A stretch of DNA of 44,218 nt from an uncultured Faecalibacterium sp. (GTDB lineage: Bacteria; Bacillota; Clostridia; Oscillospirales; Ruminococcaceae): positions 1 through 44,218 of the forward strand of contig CAJFNF010000034.1 in the NCBI GenBank assembly GCA_904394215.1, read 5' to 3'. The position numbers were made by a program, and so were the translations under genes. Shown here piece by piece: positions 28,133-37,175 of this stretch. The notes beneath the pieces are model-generated. The model was not told the DNA's origin, did no database searches, and saw only the letters and a program-made list of their open reading frames with translations. Each line of letters opens with the position of its first letter. The first letter of the stretch is position 1.

Positions 28133-29728
28133 TTACATGAATCCGTAAATATAACAGGGAACGCAGCTTTTGTCGCTTTCGTCCCAGCTTGCGCTCCAAG
28201 GGGATGCAAGCTGGAAATTGTTGATAACGCCCAGGTTATACTGCTGCTTGCGTTCGTAGCCGCCGTAAAAATGCACCCCTGTGGTCGAAACCCTTACGTT
28301 TCGGCGGGTTACCGTGTTGTAAGGGTAGAGCATGGTGGTGGTCAGCCCGTTGACCGGCAGGGTGATGGCGGTCATCTCGCCGCTTTCCGCTCCGGCGAAC
28401 CACGACCCGGAAACCGAGCTCGTGTAAAGGATCATGATGGCCGAATACCCGGACAGGTTCAGGCTGATCGTCTGGGCGGAAAATTCCGACGGGCTGTCTG
28501 CGCCCGACAGGATATCGCTGTTGGTCCACAGGGGGCGCTGGTTTTTTACGCCGTTGAACTGCAGACCGGAGCCGGTGGTCTGTATGCTGGTGCTCTGGTT
28601 TTTGCCGTAGGTCACGGTCCCGCCGCTCTCATGGATGTAATCCGTGGCGACTTTGGACGCGTCCCCTGCGGCCTTCCGGGCGTTGTATGCCCTGGCTACC
28701 GCATCCCGGGCTACCGAATAGGTGCGCTTTGCTGTGGCCGAAAGGGTGCCGGGTACGGTGGACAGGGTGATTTCATTCTTCTCGGGGTGCTGCGGGTATT
28801 TCCTCGTTCGGGAAATTTCCTGGTAACTGCGGCTGTAATCGCTCCGGTCGATCAGGATGACGGTGTCGTAAACCTCCAGCCGCAGATGGCCGTATTCCTG
28901 GGGAAGCAGCTTCTCCAGATCAGCGACCTTGCACGTGTAGCTTCTGCTTACAGTGGCCGCAGTATCAACCTGGGCCTGAGCGGTGCTGCGCAGCGTATCG
29001 ACGTCGGTGATGTCCTCGTTGGTCTCAACGTGCGAAACGATGGGCTCGTTTTCTGCCCGGTGCTCCACATAGTAGGGCTCCGGCAGCATCAGGCCGTCGG
29101 CCCCGATCAGGTACAGCCGGTTGTAATACTCCCCCCGGGCGGCTTTGCCCCGCACCTGGGGCGACTCCAGAAGGTTTAAATCCTCGGTCAGGTAGGCACC
29201 GGTGGGCTGCCGCTGGCCGGGGGAACACAGGTGCACAATCTTTTTGGCGTTGTCGTACTGGACCCCCAGATCGTTGCCCCAGACCTCCACCGCCTGTGTG
29301 ATGCCCTCCAGCGGGGTGCCGTTGAAGGTCTCCATCTGCTGAACGTCTACCCGGCCTGACTGGTCGTCCAAGGTCCAGCCGGTGTCCTTCAGAAGGGCCG
29401 TTACGGTTTCCCCCAAGGTCATCCATTGGGTGCCGTCGTCGTTGGCTCGGTTGTCCCAATTCAGCAAGGCCCCGGCGCACAGGCTGTCCAGGTCCAGCTC
29501 GGCTTCAAGGTCCAGGCTGCTTTTGCCCCGGTCGTATTTGCTGATCCGGTAAACCTGGCCATCCTCGCTGTCGTAGATTTGGGTGCGTTCCTGAAGGGCT
29601 AACATCTGCGGATGCCTTGTCGGCAGGCTGATGTGTAGCGTGTTGTCCGCGCCGTTCCACTCGGTCTGGACGTAGTAGTCGTCGCAGTCCAGGGTCTGCA
29701 TCGCGTTGTCCTGCATGAATTCAAGCAC
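28133..29728 (-). CDS. Phage tail protein with endopeptidase-type (Tal) N-terminal domain
   Basis: 531 residues. The first 380 or so match the Tal/prophage tail endopeptidase family, which forms the tail-tip hub below Dit: LEFMQDNAMQTLDCDDYYVQTEWNGAD, the LNWDNRANDDGTQWMTLGETV block and LEVYDTVILIDRSDY...SRTRKYPQHPEKNEITL. A short helical linker (ARDAVARAYNARKAAGDASKVATDYI) then leads to a C-terminal beta-rich domain that may bind surface ligands. The start is GTG at 29728 after GAGGTGAG; an ATG lies four codons later. It follows Dit by 9 bases. Confidence 0.87.
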   Translation of the reverse strand: MLEFMQDNAMQTLDCDDYYVQTEWNGADNTLHISLPTRHPQMLALQERTQIYDSEDGQVYRISKYDRGKSSLDLEAELDLDSLCAGALLNWDNRANDDGTQWMTLGETVTALLKDTGWTLDDQSGRVDVQQMETFNGTPLEGITQAVEVWGNDLGVQYDNAKKIVHLCSPGQRQPTGAYLTEDLNLLESPQVRGKAARGEYYNRLYLIGADGLMLPEPYYVEHRAENEPIVSHVETNEDITDVDTLRSTAQAQVDTAATVSRSYTCKVADLEKLLPQEYGHLRLEVYDTVILIDRSDYSRSYQEISRTRKYPQHPEKNEITLSTVPGTLSATAKRTYSVARDAVARAYNARKAAGDASKVATDYIHESGGTVTYGKNQSTSIQTTGSGLQFNGVKNQRPLWTNSDILSGADSPSEFSAQTISLNLSGYSAIMILYTSSVSGSWFAGAESGEMTAITLPVNGLTTTMLYPYNTVTRRNVRVSTTGVHFYGGYERKQQYNLGVINNFQLASPWSASWDESDKSCVPCYIYGFM

Positions 29729-29737
29729 GGTCTCACC

Positions 29738-30430
29738 TCACAACCACACGGGATAATATTCGACGGTTAAAGCGTCGGGCGCGGTCAGCACGTTCTTCCC
29801 TGGGGCCAACAGCGGCCACTGGGTCAGGTCGGTCTGGTTCAGGGTGTTTTCGCCGTTGCGGGTAACCTTTCGGCTGATGCCGTCCAGCACCAGGACGTCG
29901 CCCGCCTTGACGCTTACCCAAAGAATGCCGGCCATCAAATAGCTGTCGGCGGCGGTGCCCACGGTGCAGGTGATCCTGCATTCCATGTCCGGGGCGGTGC
30001 CTTTTGCCCACATGGTGCCGCCTCCCGCCGGGAGATGTACGGTCTCCAGAAGGTCGTGCCTGAAGCCGCTGAGCCGGTAGCTGCCGGCCAGGATGCACCC
30101 GTCGGGGGTGTATTCGGTAACTTCTCCGATTTCATCGCAGCTGGCGGTGTAAAGGAAGCCGTCGGGCAGGGCAAGCTCTACCGGGTCGGCCAGCAGCGCG
30201 GCGTCCAAGGCGCTTTTCCGCTGCTGGGCATCCCGGGGGCTGGAACCGAAAACATGGACCGGGAGGGAAATCTGCCGCAGCCCGATCTGGCTGCCCGCCG
30301 GAACAAACCGAAGCCCGGCCCCCGGCTGCACTCTACTCCGAGTGATACTGGGCCCGCCTACTGTGTAGCTTGCCAGCAGTCTCGCCCCGAACTCAGAAGA
30401 TCCTCGGGCATCTACATAAAAGTCGTCCAT
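29738..30430 (-). CDS. Distal tail protein (Dit-like)
   Basis: 230 residues from the ATG at 30430, with GGAGG six bases upstream; an upstream in-frame ATG would overlap that site. The sequence has the usual Dit features: an N-terminal beta-belt domain (DFYVDARGSSEFGARLL...ISLPVHVFGSSPRDAQQRKSAL) and a C-terminal galectin-like part ending in LNQTDLTQWPLLAPGKN...VEYYPVWL. Dit forms the hexameric ring that joins the tail tube to Tal and the fibres. Its place between tape measure and Tal supports the call. Confidence 0.83.
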   Translation of the reverse strand: MDDFYVDARGSSEFGARLLASYTVGGPSITRSRVQPGAGLRFVPAGSQIGLRQISLPVHVFGSSPRDAQQRKSALDAALLADPVELALPDGFLYTASCDEIGEVTEYTPDGCILAGSYRLSGFRHDLLETVHLPAGGGTMWAKGTAPDMECRITCTVGTAADSYLMAGILWVSVKAGDVLVLDGISRKVTRNGENTLNQTDLTQWPLLAPGKNVLTAPDALTVEYYPVWL

Positions 30431-30441
30431 GCTATCCTCCA

Positions 30442-33400
30442 TCAAAACGCCATGTCTTCATCCACATAGGGGGTAATAACCCGGGCTACCTCTTTGCCGT
30501 CCACGTTGAGAACGGTGGTGCTTGAACCCTTCCAGGAGGCGTTCAGGCGGGCTGCGGTCTGGCCGCTGCCGGCATCGTAATTGGTAACCACCCGGGTGTT
30601 CTGGCTCTGCATGGCTGCCCTGGCGGCGGCCAGCATGGCGCTGTAGTCGATGACGCCGGTGGTGGGCCCGCCACCGCCGGTCTGGTACCGGGGCGGGTTG
30701 CGGATCAAATCGCTGTTTTCTTCCAGGGCGTCGGTGTTGTCCTCCAGGGCGTTTGTAATCTCATCAAAGGCTTCGCCTTTGTCGGCTGCGGACCCGTCCG
30801 GCAGGTCAATTTTAATCCCGAAAAATTTTAGAACCGAATTGAGCAGGTTGACGATGAAGGTCGCCACCGACCGGATCGCCTCTGCAACCCATTCGATCGG
30901 CTGCAGCAGCCAGCTCAAAACCTCGCCCAATGCCTTCAGCACAGGGGAAAGGAAAGTGGAAACGAGGGTGGCGATGGTGTTCAGCCGGATTGCCAAGGCT
31001 TCGATCAGCGGTCCGATGGCCTCCAACACGGGCTGTAAGGCTGTCATGACGCTGGATACCAGGGTCCCGAAAAGCTCCAAAAGCGTGCGCAAAAGGTCGC
31101 CCACGGCTTCCAGGGCCGGCTGCAAGGATTCGGCCACCGGGGTCAGGGTATCCATGATCTCGGTCAAAATGGGCAGCAGGCTTTCCATCAGCTCGACGCC
31201 GATACCGGTAATCGTGTCGGTAATCGTGGAAGTGAGCCGGTCCAGGCTGTCGAGCATATCCTCGCTCAAATCGATGACCGGCTGCAAAACCTCCAGCGCG
31301 GCGCTCAGCTCATCGGTCAATGCCTGCCCGGCGTCGGCCAAATCCTGCACCTTGGACTGCAAAAGCTGGCTCTGAGAAATAACGTATTTGAAAGCCTCGG
31401 CTACCCCAATGACGCCGGCGGCCACGGCTGCTGCGGCTGCTGCTACCCCAATCACCATAGGGGCCAGCTCTGCGATCGTGCTCAGCAGGCCCTGGATGCC
31501 GCCCGAAATGCCCACCTGATTCAGAAGGCTGGTAATCAGGCCGCCCATATTGGTGCTGGAATCCGCCAGGCCCTGAACAACGGAGCTGCCCGCGTTAAGC
31601 AGCCCGGACCAGCCTGCCTTTGTGAAGCCGTCGTTCATGGTCTTGACGGCTTCGGTGGCCCAGTTGTAGATGGTGTCCTGCTGCTCGGGGGTGATGGTCA
31701 TCCACAACCCCTGGGCGATGGCCGCTGCGGCATCGGTCCAGTCGCCGTTCTTCAAAGCGCCGGCCAGATCGGTGATAACCTCCAGGGGGCCGTCCTTGAC
31801 CAGTTCCTTCACCTTGTCCTTTAAATCGGAGAAGGCGGTACCGGCCTTGTTGGCGCTGTCTTCCGCGGCAATGCCCAGGCTGTCAATCAGCTGGATGGCG
31901 TCGGCGGTCACCCCGTTTTGCGTCACGAGGGTTTCGATCTCCATCCGCTGGGCTGCGGTCAGCTCATTGTAAGCCGCGGTGTCGATCACCAGCTGATCGC
32001 CCTGTTTGGAAAGAAGGGCCTGGTATTCGGGTGCCAGGTCCATCAAATCCTGCCAGGTGGCCAGGCTGATGGTTCCGGTGTCGTTGTATTCCTGAACGGC
32101 GTCGTTCAGGGTCTTGTATGCGTTCTGGCTTTCGGTCAGGGCCTTGTCGGCCTTGGTGATCTTATCGGCCAGGGTTTCGGTCTGCTTTGCGGCGGACCCG
32201 GCGGCGGAGGAGAGGCCCTTCAGCGAATTGGTCAGGTCTGCGGTGGCCAGCGCTGCATCGGAGGCTGCTTTTTCCTCTTTGGTGCGGTAGTCGCCGTTTT
32301 TCTGATCCTGGCCGGTATCGGTGAAGTGCTGGCCCACCTGCTTCCAGTAGTTGTCGTCCTTTTCGCTGCCTCTGTGGTACGGGTTGGTAGCGGCATCAAT
32401 CGTATTGGACGCATCCTGAAGCGCCTTGCCGCTCATGATGTCCTGGACCGAATTCCACCCGTCTTTTGCAAGCTGCTTTGCCTTGTCAACCAGCTTGCCA
32501 ACGGCGGAAATAACGGTATTTACCAGGTCGGGCAGGGCGTCCACAAAACCCTGAATAATGCCGGCGATAAACTGGATGCCGACGGAGATGAAATCGCCGG
32601 AAAGGAAGAAGTCAATAATGGCTTCAACGATCTGTAAAACGGCGACCTCAATATTCGCCATCATGCCCAGGAGGCCGGCGATCAGGCTGCCGATCATCTG
32701 TCCGCCCGAGCTGGCAATAGCGGGCAGATTCTGAAGCACGCTGGTAATAAAATCGACGACGGTCTGGACCGCGGCGTTCGCCACCTGCGGAAGGGCCGAA
32801 ATCGCGCCCTGGGCAAATTCAAAGATGATCTGCACGCCGGCTGCCGCCATGGCACCGGGGCCTTCGCTCTGCAGGGTTTCGCTCAGGGTGTCAACCCATC
32901 CCGCGGCGGCAGATACAAGCTCGCCTTGGGCTTCAAACAGGCCCTCGGTGAGGGCGCCGGCCAGCTGGGCGGCGTTATCACTCAGGGTGTCCATCCGGCC
33001 CTGCAAGGTCTGGCTGTAGGCCTCCATGGCGCCGGCGTACCGGCCACCTGCGCTGCTGGCTGCCTCCAGGGCAGCGGTCAGCAGATCATAGGTGACCGTC
33101 ATTTTCTGAACTTCTTCTTTGGTCTTGCCGGTGTAATCCGCCAGGATGCCGTAAATGTCGATGCCGGCATACGCAAACTGGCGGATATCGATGGTGGAAG
33201 CCTTGCCTACGTTTGCGATCTGCTGCAGGTTGGCTGCCATCCGCTGCAATTCGGCGTTGCCGCCACCTGAAGCGGATACGGCGTTGCCCAGGGCGTTGAT
33301 AACCTTCCGGGCTTCTTCAGCGCTCTGGCCGGTGGAAAGCAGCAGCCGGTTGGCTGCTACCAGCCCAGACACATCAAACGGTGTAGCTGCTGCATCCTGC

Positions 33401-34440
33401 TTGATAGCATTCAGAGCATCATTCGCGGCCTGGGCATCCCCCAGCAGATTCTGGAAAGCCAGCTCGTAGTTCTCCATCTGGGCGTTGAACTGCAAACCGG
33501 TGGAAACCACGGTCGAGACCATGTTTTTCACGGCGGTTGCGATGCCCGTGATCGCCTGGCTGATCAGGTTGCCCGCGGCGACGGCGAAGCTGGCGGAACC
33601 CACCCCCAGATTCTGCATGACGGTGGAGGCAATGGTGGAAAGGGTGCCCGTTTTGTGCGCCGTCTCGGCGGTGGTCTCTCCCAGCTTATTCAGCATGGAG
33701 ATGGTTTCCTCGCTGGCGCCGTTCTGCTGCATCAGGGCGGTGATTTCCCGGCGCTGGCTTGCAATCAGTTCGTTGTAAGCGTCGGTGTTGATCGCCAGCT
33801 TGCCGCTCTGCATGGTCAGCAGGGACTGGTATTTGGGATCCAGGTTGAGCAGCGCCTGCCATGTGCCCAGGGCCAGGGTGCCGGTCTTGTTGTACTCTGC
33901 CGTGGCCTGGGTCAGCACGCTGTAGGCGCTCTGCGCCTCGCTCAGGGACCGGTTGACGGCGTTGATGGCGGCCCCAAGGCCGCCCATCTTGGTGCCGGTG
34001 TCCTCGCTCTGGTCTCCGAGGCCGCCCATTTGGGTTCCGGTGTCTTTGGTCTGATCCCCGAGGCCGCCCATCTTGGTGCCGGCCTGGTCGGCGCCTTCGC
34101 CCACGGCGCCCAGCCCATCGGCCAGACCGCGTGCGCCGTCTTCGCCCTTCGCCATCTCTGTTTGAGTATCAGAGATTTGCTGTGTAGCTTTTGCCCCAGC
34201 AGAAGCAATTGTCTTGATAGCGCTGGAAGCTGCCTGACCCACCTGGGTCAGCATTTCCTGCGCGGTCTTGGTCAGGGCTGCAAGGCTCTGGGACATTTCA
34301 GCGGATGCGTCGTCCGCCTTTTTTACCCCCGAATCCATGGCCTCTCCAAGGTTATCGGAGAGCCCCTTTACGTCTTTTTCTGCCTCTGTGGTATCAACGC
34401 CTGCGCCGATGACGATATCGGCGTCATGCAAAGTCCCCAT
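30442..34440 (-). CDS. Tape measure protein
   Basis: 1,332 residues from the ATG at 34440, which follows GGGAGGTGG; open sequence upstream lacks support. It sets tail length and sits inside the tube. The TP901-like core (FQNLLGDAQAANDALNAIKQ...LQQIANVGKASTIDIRQFAYAGI, split here) lies in the second quarter. Hydrophobic helical clusters follow (LIAGLLGMMANIEVAVLQIV; IAELAPMVIGVAAAAAAVAA). Two unusual features stand out: a 42-bp tandem repeat near the N-terminus (MGGLGDQTKDTGTQ units), and an internal duplication of about 95 residues encoded at 33675-33955 and 31868-32150. It is the longest gene of the prophage and has none of the GTGTAGC motifs between 30.4 and 33.4 kb. Confidence 0.93.
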   Translation of the reverse strand: MGTLHDADIVIGAGVDTTEAEKDVKGLSDNLGEAMDSGVKKADDASAEMSQSLAALTKTAQEMLTQVGQAASSAIKTIASAGAKATQQISDTQTEMAKGEDGARGLADGLGAVGEGADQAGTKMGGLGDQTKDTGTQMGGLGDQSEDTGTKMGGLGAAINAVNRSLSEAQSAYSVLTQATAEYNKTGTLALGTWQALLNLDPKYQSLLTMQSGKLAINTDAYNELIASQRREITALMQQNGASEETISMLNKLGETTAETAHKTGTLSTIASTVMQNLGVGSASFAVAAGNLISQAITGIATAVKNMVSTVVSTGLQFNAQMENYELAFQNLLGDAQAANDALNAIKQDAAATPFDVSGLVAANRLLLSTGQSAEEARKVINALGNAVSASGGGNAELQRMAANLQQIANVGKASTIDIRQFAYAGIDIYGILADYTGKTKEEVQKMTVTYDLLTAALEAASSAGGRYAGAMEAYSQTLQGRMDTLSDNAAQLAGALTEGLFEAQGELVSAAAGWVDTLSETLQSEGPGAMAAAGVQIIFEFAQGAISALPQVANAAVQTVVDFITSVLQNLPAIASSGGQMIGSLIAGLLGMMANIEVAVLQIVEAIIDFFLSGDFISVGIQFIAGIIQGFVDALPDLVNTVISAVGKLVDKAKQLAKDGWNSVQDIMSGKALQDASNTIDAATNPYHRGSEKDDNYWKQVGQHFTDTGQDQKNGDYRTKEEKAASDAALATADLTNSLKGLSSAAGSAAKQTETLADKITKADKALTESQNAYKTLNDAVQEYNDTGTISLATWQDLMDLAPEYQALLSKQGDQLVIDTAAYNELTAAQRMEIETLVTQNGVTADAIQLIDSLGIAAEDSANKAGTAFSDLKDKVKELVKDGPLEVITDLAGALKNGDWTDAAAAIAQGLWMTITPEQQDTIYNWATEAVKTMNDGFTKAGWSGLLNAGSSVVQGLADSSTNMGGLITSLLNQVGISGGIQGLLSTIAELAPMVIGVAAAAAAVAAGVIGVAEAFKYVISQSQLLQSKVQDLADAGQALTDELSAALEVLQPVIDLSEDMLDSLDRLTSTITDTITGIGVELMESLLPILTEIMDTLTPVAESLQPALEAVGDLLRTLLELFGTLVSSVMTALQPVLEAIGPLIEALAIRLNTIATLVSTFLSPVLKALGEVLSWLLQPIEWVAEAIRSVATFIVNLLNSVLKFFGIKIDLPDGSAADKGEAFDEITNALEDNTDALEENSDLIRNPPRYQTGGGGPTTGVIDYSAMLAAARAAMQSQNTRVVTNYDAGSGQTAARLNASWKGSSTTVLNVDGKEVARVITPYVDEDMAF
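31868..32150 (-). repeat. Diverged second copy of a tape-measure repeat
   Basis: Encodes ALTESQNAYKTLNDAVQEYN through LIDSLGI, which aligns residue by residue with SLSEAQSAYSVLTQATAEYN through MLNKLGE at 33675-33955. Shared blocks include TW(Q), YNEL and QR(R/M)EI. It is an old internal duplication in the tape measure gene. Confidence 0.75.
33979..34080 (-). repeat. 42-bp tandem repeat in the tape measure gene
   Basis: Two and a half units of a 42-base repeat, each coding MGGLGDQ(T/S)(K/E)DTGT(Q/K). The Gly/Asp-rich peptide breaks the helical pattern near the protein's N-terminal end. Confidence 0.8.
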
Positions 34441-34487
34441 GTACCCACCTCCCGCTGGGGGAGCACGGGCACATGGGGCACAGGCTC

Positions 34488-34610
34488 TTAAATCTTGATC
34501 TCGAATTCCCGGCGGCATGCCGGGTTTTTACATTTCACCCAAAGCCCCCGGGCTGCCGCGTCTGCCTGGGCCCACACGGTGGTGGGCTTTCCGCAATAAG
34601 GACACGGCAC
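34488..34610 (-). CDS. Small zinc-ribbon protein (Com-like)
   Basis: About 40 residues, almost all a four-Cys zinc ribbon: CPYCG near the start and CKNPAC near the end. It resembles the Com-type translational regulator of phage Mu and other cysteine-rich phage proteins, but that similarity is only in the Cys pattern. The start is uncertain. GTG at 34610 lies 10 bases after the gp15-like gene, while open in-frame sequence continues to a GTG at 34703, inside that gene. It stands just before the tape measure gene. Confidence 0.6.
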   Translation of the reverse strand: MPCPYCGKPTTVWAQADAAARGLWVKCKNPACRREFEIKI

Positions 34611-34620
34611 GGGGCGGCGG

Positions 34621-35244
34621 TTATCGGCGCCCTGCCTGGCGTTTAAGCCGCTCGATGTACGCCTTATCCCAGTCCGCTTTGCTTGCATATACGCGTGGTT
34701 CACCCCCTAGGTCTGCTGGCAGCGCAAATTTCCGCTTCATGCCCTCGTAGAAGGCCAGCTGCTTGCCCTTCATGCCGGTCAGATCGGCTGTCCTCCACCC
34801 GATCACCCGACAGAACCGGCACTCATCTGGTAAACCCTGCAGCAGGGCTTGAAACCGCCACCAATGCAGCCGGGTATTGGGGTCGGTCAAATCGAGGCCG
34901 TATGCGCTCTGGAACGCGGCGGCGATCATGGGCCCGTCGATTATGTAGTCGAAGGCCAAGGGGGGCCGGGGGCCCATCGTATCTACCGGTTCCGGTTCTT
35001 CGCGCCCGGCGCGGTAAAACCACATCAGACCGTCGAAGGCTTGCTGGGGGGTGTATTCCAGCTGCCAACCCGCGCCCAGGAATTTGTCCAGTGTAGCGGT
35101 AATCAATGGGGCCGCATCCCGTTCGTTCTTGACCCGAAGCGATGCGGCCTCAAACTGGATAAAAATCCGGTAATCTGGATCGATCAGGTCCAGCTGCGGG
35201 GTTTTGCTGGGGAGCGGGTCGGCGATCAGGCAGTGCGGCTTCAC
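34621..35244 (-). CDS. Gp15-like phage protein (tail assembly region)
   Basis: 207 residues of the bacteriophage Gp15 family. The typical pattern is present: DYRIFIQFEAAS...; LMWFYRAG in the middle; FDYIIDGPMIAAAFQSAYGLDL; LHWWRFQALLQGLPDECRF; and a basic C-terminus. In phages of Firmicutes this family occupies the place of the tail assembly chaperone between tail tube and tape measure. The start overlaps the previous stop as ATGA. No slippery sequence for a programmed frameshift is seen at the overlap. Confidence 0.82.
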   Translation of the reverse strand: MKPHCLIADPLPSKTPQLDLIDPDYRIFIQFEAASLRVKNERDAAPLITATLDKFLGAGWQLEYTPQQAFDGLMWFYRAGREEPEPVDTMGPRPPLAFDYIIDGPMIAAAFQSAYGLDLTDPNTRLHWWRFQALLQGLPDECRFCRVIGWRTADLTGMKGKQLAFYEGMKRKFALPADLGGEPRVYASKADWDKAYIERLKRQAGRR

Positions 35245-35750
35245 TGGCCGGCCTTGCCGCCTTTGATCGCCCGAACCCAGGCCCGGCGCTGTTCGCGGTT
35301 CATGCTGCTGAACGGCACGGCGGTGCGCTCGGGGGGCTTGGTGACGGCAGGCAGGCTCTGGGCTGCGGCCTGCGCGGCCTGCCGGGCCTGAGCCTGCATA
35401 TCTACCCGGGCGGTAACCGCAGCCGGGCTGGCTGCGGTGGAGACGGCTGCCGTGGGGATGTCCAGCTCTGCTTTGGCCTTGCCAATCTCCGACAGAACCT
35501 CCAGGTAAAGCGCCCGCAGGGCCCGCAGGTCGTTGGTGTTGATGTTCATGCGGATGTCGTAATCCTCGCCCAGAATCGTGGCCAGGAAGCTGTCAATCGC
35601 GGCGCAATTGGCCCTAATAATGTTGCCCAGGCCTGCGGTCTCGGGTACGGCTGCGGCGGCTGCCTGCAGCGTATCCACGGCATCCTGGAGCCGATCGGCG
35701 TCGGCTGCGCTGAGAACATCAAAGTCAAATTCCATGTTGCGGATCTTCAT
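35241..35750 (-). CDS. DUF6673-like phage tail-assembly protein
   Basis: 169 residues. The start MKIRNMEFDFDVLSAADADRLQDAV and the helical middle with FLATILGEDYDIRMNINTNDLRALRALYLEVLSEI are typical of the small proteins encoded between tail tube and Gp15 in clostridial phages. The C-terminus is Ala/Gln-rich and ends in a basic patch (REQRRAWVRAIKGGKAGQ). It is probably a tail assembly chaperone partner; the role is inferred from position. Confidence 0.72.
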   Translation of the reverse strand: MKIRNMEFDFDVLSAADADRLQDAVDTLQAAAAAVPETAGLGNIIRANCAAIDSFLATILGEDYDIRMNINTNDLRALRALYLEVLSEIGKAKAELDIPTAAVSTAASPAAVTARVDMQAQARQAAQAAAQSLPAVTKPPERTAVPFSSMNREQRRAWVRAIKGGKAGQ

Positions 35751-35753
35751 AGG

Positions 35754-36266
35754 TTACTCCTCCGCACTGTCAGAATAGGTGTACTCGGTCGGCGTACCGA
35801 TGGCGTTCAGCTGGGCGCTGAAGCCGGCGGGGTTGTTGGCGGCGCCGGAGGCGTCAGCCGATACGATCAGGGCTGCCTCGCCCTGCTCGCCCTTGCCGGT
35901 GCGCAGGGAAAAATAAACGTACTTGACTACCACGTCCTGGCCGGTGCCGTACTTGATTTTGGGGCTCAGGGCGAAATCCTGGAAGGGATCGCCGGCGAAC
36001 CGCTCACCGTTGATGGTGATCTGGCGCTGGGCACCGGTCTTGGTGGTGACGGGGCCGGTGCGGATGTATGCGGTATCCGAGCTGGAGGCGTTAATGGCGC
36101 CAGAATGCTCGGTGACCTGCTGCTGAACAACGGTATATTTGTCCGGGGTTTCCTGGCCCGATGCCTCGGTCTGAACGCCCAGAATCATGTCGTCGGCGGT
36201 CTCAATGCCGGTATATGCCGGATTCGGCGTGATCTTTGCAGCGGTAAGTGCTTCCTTAACGGTCAT
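35754..36266 (-). CDS. Major tail (tube) protein
   Basis: 170 residues, rich in beta structure, with a high-expression ribosome site (AAAGGAG). The core ARTGPVTTKTGAQRQITINGERFAGD-like stretch (from IRTGPVTTKTGAQ) and KIKYGTGQDVVVKYVYFSL are of the phage tail-tube type. It lies between the head-tail joining genes and the tail assembly genes, where the tube protein is expected. Confidence 0.8.
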   Translation of the reverse strand: MTVKEALTAAKITPNPAYTGIETADDMILGVQTEASGQETPDKYTVVQQQVTEHSGAINASSSDTAYIRTGPVTTKTGAQRQITINGERFAGDPFQDFALSPKIKYGTGQDVVVKYVYFSLRTGKGEQGEAALIVSADASGAANNPAGFSAQLNAIGTPTEYTYSDSAEE

Positions 36267-36283
36267 AGATAGCTGTTCTCCTT

Positions 36284-36706
36284 TCAGCGTTTTTTCAATT
36301 GCTCACGGACCGCGGCCCGTGCGAACTGCACGAAATGGACGCGGTTATCGGCTGCGCAGCGCTGCCCCCATTTGGGGCCGCGCAAGCCCAAGCCGTCCTG
36401 GGGATGATGGTAGCCGAGAGTGTAATACTGGCGCCGTGCATACGGTGTAGCATACACTATCAGGCCCTTCTTGTACTCAGATGCAATGTGCTGGCTCTGG
36501 GCCAGGGTGCCGAAATCCCAGGGAACGTAAGGCTCCATCTTGCGAGCCACCTCTTGTGCAAAGGCGCTCTGTGCATCCTCGAAGGCTTGGGTGAAGGTCG
36601 GGCCAAAGCCTGCCGCCCACTCGATGTGGTAGGCGACCTTGCCATCGGACCGCATCCCTTTCACGATCTTGCCTTTGGGGCTCTCAAAATAGATTTTTTC
36701 GCTCAC
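36284..36706 (-). CDS. Minor capsid / head-tail joining protein (Minor_capsid_2-like)
   Basis: 140 residues. The start is the GTG at 36706 that overlaps the stop of the previous gene as GTGA; longer open sequence upstream runs through that gene and is rejected. The sequence has the family's features: GPTFTQAFEDAQSAFAQEVARKMEPYVPWDFGTLAQSQHIASEY (split in nature into helix and loop) and a Trp/Tyr-rich C-terminal part. Such proteins sit at the head-tail junction. Confidence 0.78.
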   Translation of the reverse strand: MSEKIYFESPKGKIVKGMRSDGKVAYHIEWAAGFGPTFTQAFEDAQSAFAQEVARKMEPYVPWDFGTLAQSQHIASEYKKGLIVYATPYARRQYYTLGYHHPQDGLGLRGPKWGQRCAADNRVHFVQFARAAVREQLKKR

Positions 36707-37173
36707 GCGCCCATCACTTCCTTGCGCCGTGCAAACTTGTCCTGGTAATACTGCATCTGAAGCTGGATCTGGAACTGGCAGGTCGTGGTGTCTACGTTCT
36801 GGATATAGCCGTTGGTAGTGCAAAGCAGGCTGAGGGCCTGCCTGCCGGGGCCAAGGTCGGGCAGCTGCTTCGCCTCCGATTTGACTTCGCACCAGTTGGT
36901 GAAATCGTCCCAGAAGGCGCTCTGCGCTGCGCGTTCGGCGTCTCCCTGTGTGTAATCCATCCGGCTGGTCAAGACGTAATTCTTCGCCCGCAGCTCCCCT
37001 GAAAAATACCGCTTCAGAACGGCCTCGGTGGGGGTCGCGTTCAGGCTGAACTGCACCGGGTCGCTGCCCAGGTAGTCAATGTGAACGCTGACCCCGTCCT
37101 CGGTCAGGGCTTCGATGTACGGGCAATCCGCCAGCCATGCCAGCACCGCCTGTGGGATTTTGTTGTCTGCCAT
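36703..37173 (-). CDS. Minor capsid / tail terminator-like protein (Minor_capsid_3-like)
   Basis: 156 residues from the ATG at 37173, which follows GGAGG. It has the pattern of the minor capsid protein in this cassette: IPQAVLAWLADCPYI at the start, FSLNATPTEAVLKRYFSGE and the C-terminal CQFQIQLQMQYYQDKFARRK. It is coupled at its end to the next gene (GTGA). It probably closes the tail or head completion interface; this rests on order and size. Confidence 0.75.
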   Translation of the reverse strand: MADNKIPQAVLAWLADCPYIEALTEDGVSVHIDYLGSDPVQFSLNATPTEAVLKRYFSGELRAKNYVLTSRMDYTQGDAERAAQSAFWDDFTNWCEVKSEAKQLPDLGPGRQALSLLCTTNGYIQNVDTTTCQFQIQLQMQYYQDKFARRKEVMGA

Positions 37174-37175
37174 GC

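Noticed and set aside
35236..35250. Programmed frameshift joining the DUF6673-like and Gp15-like genes, as in G/GT tail chaperones
   Set aside because: The junction is a simple ATGA start-stop overlap with no slippery heptamer visible, and both frames have normal starts and stops.
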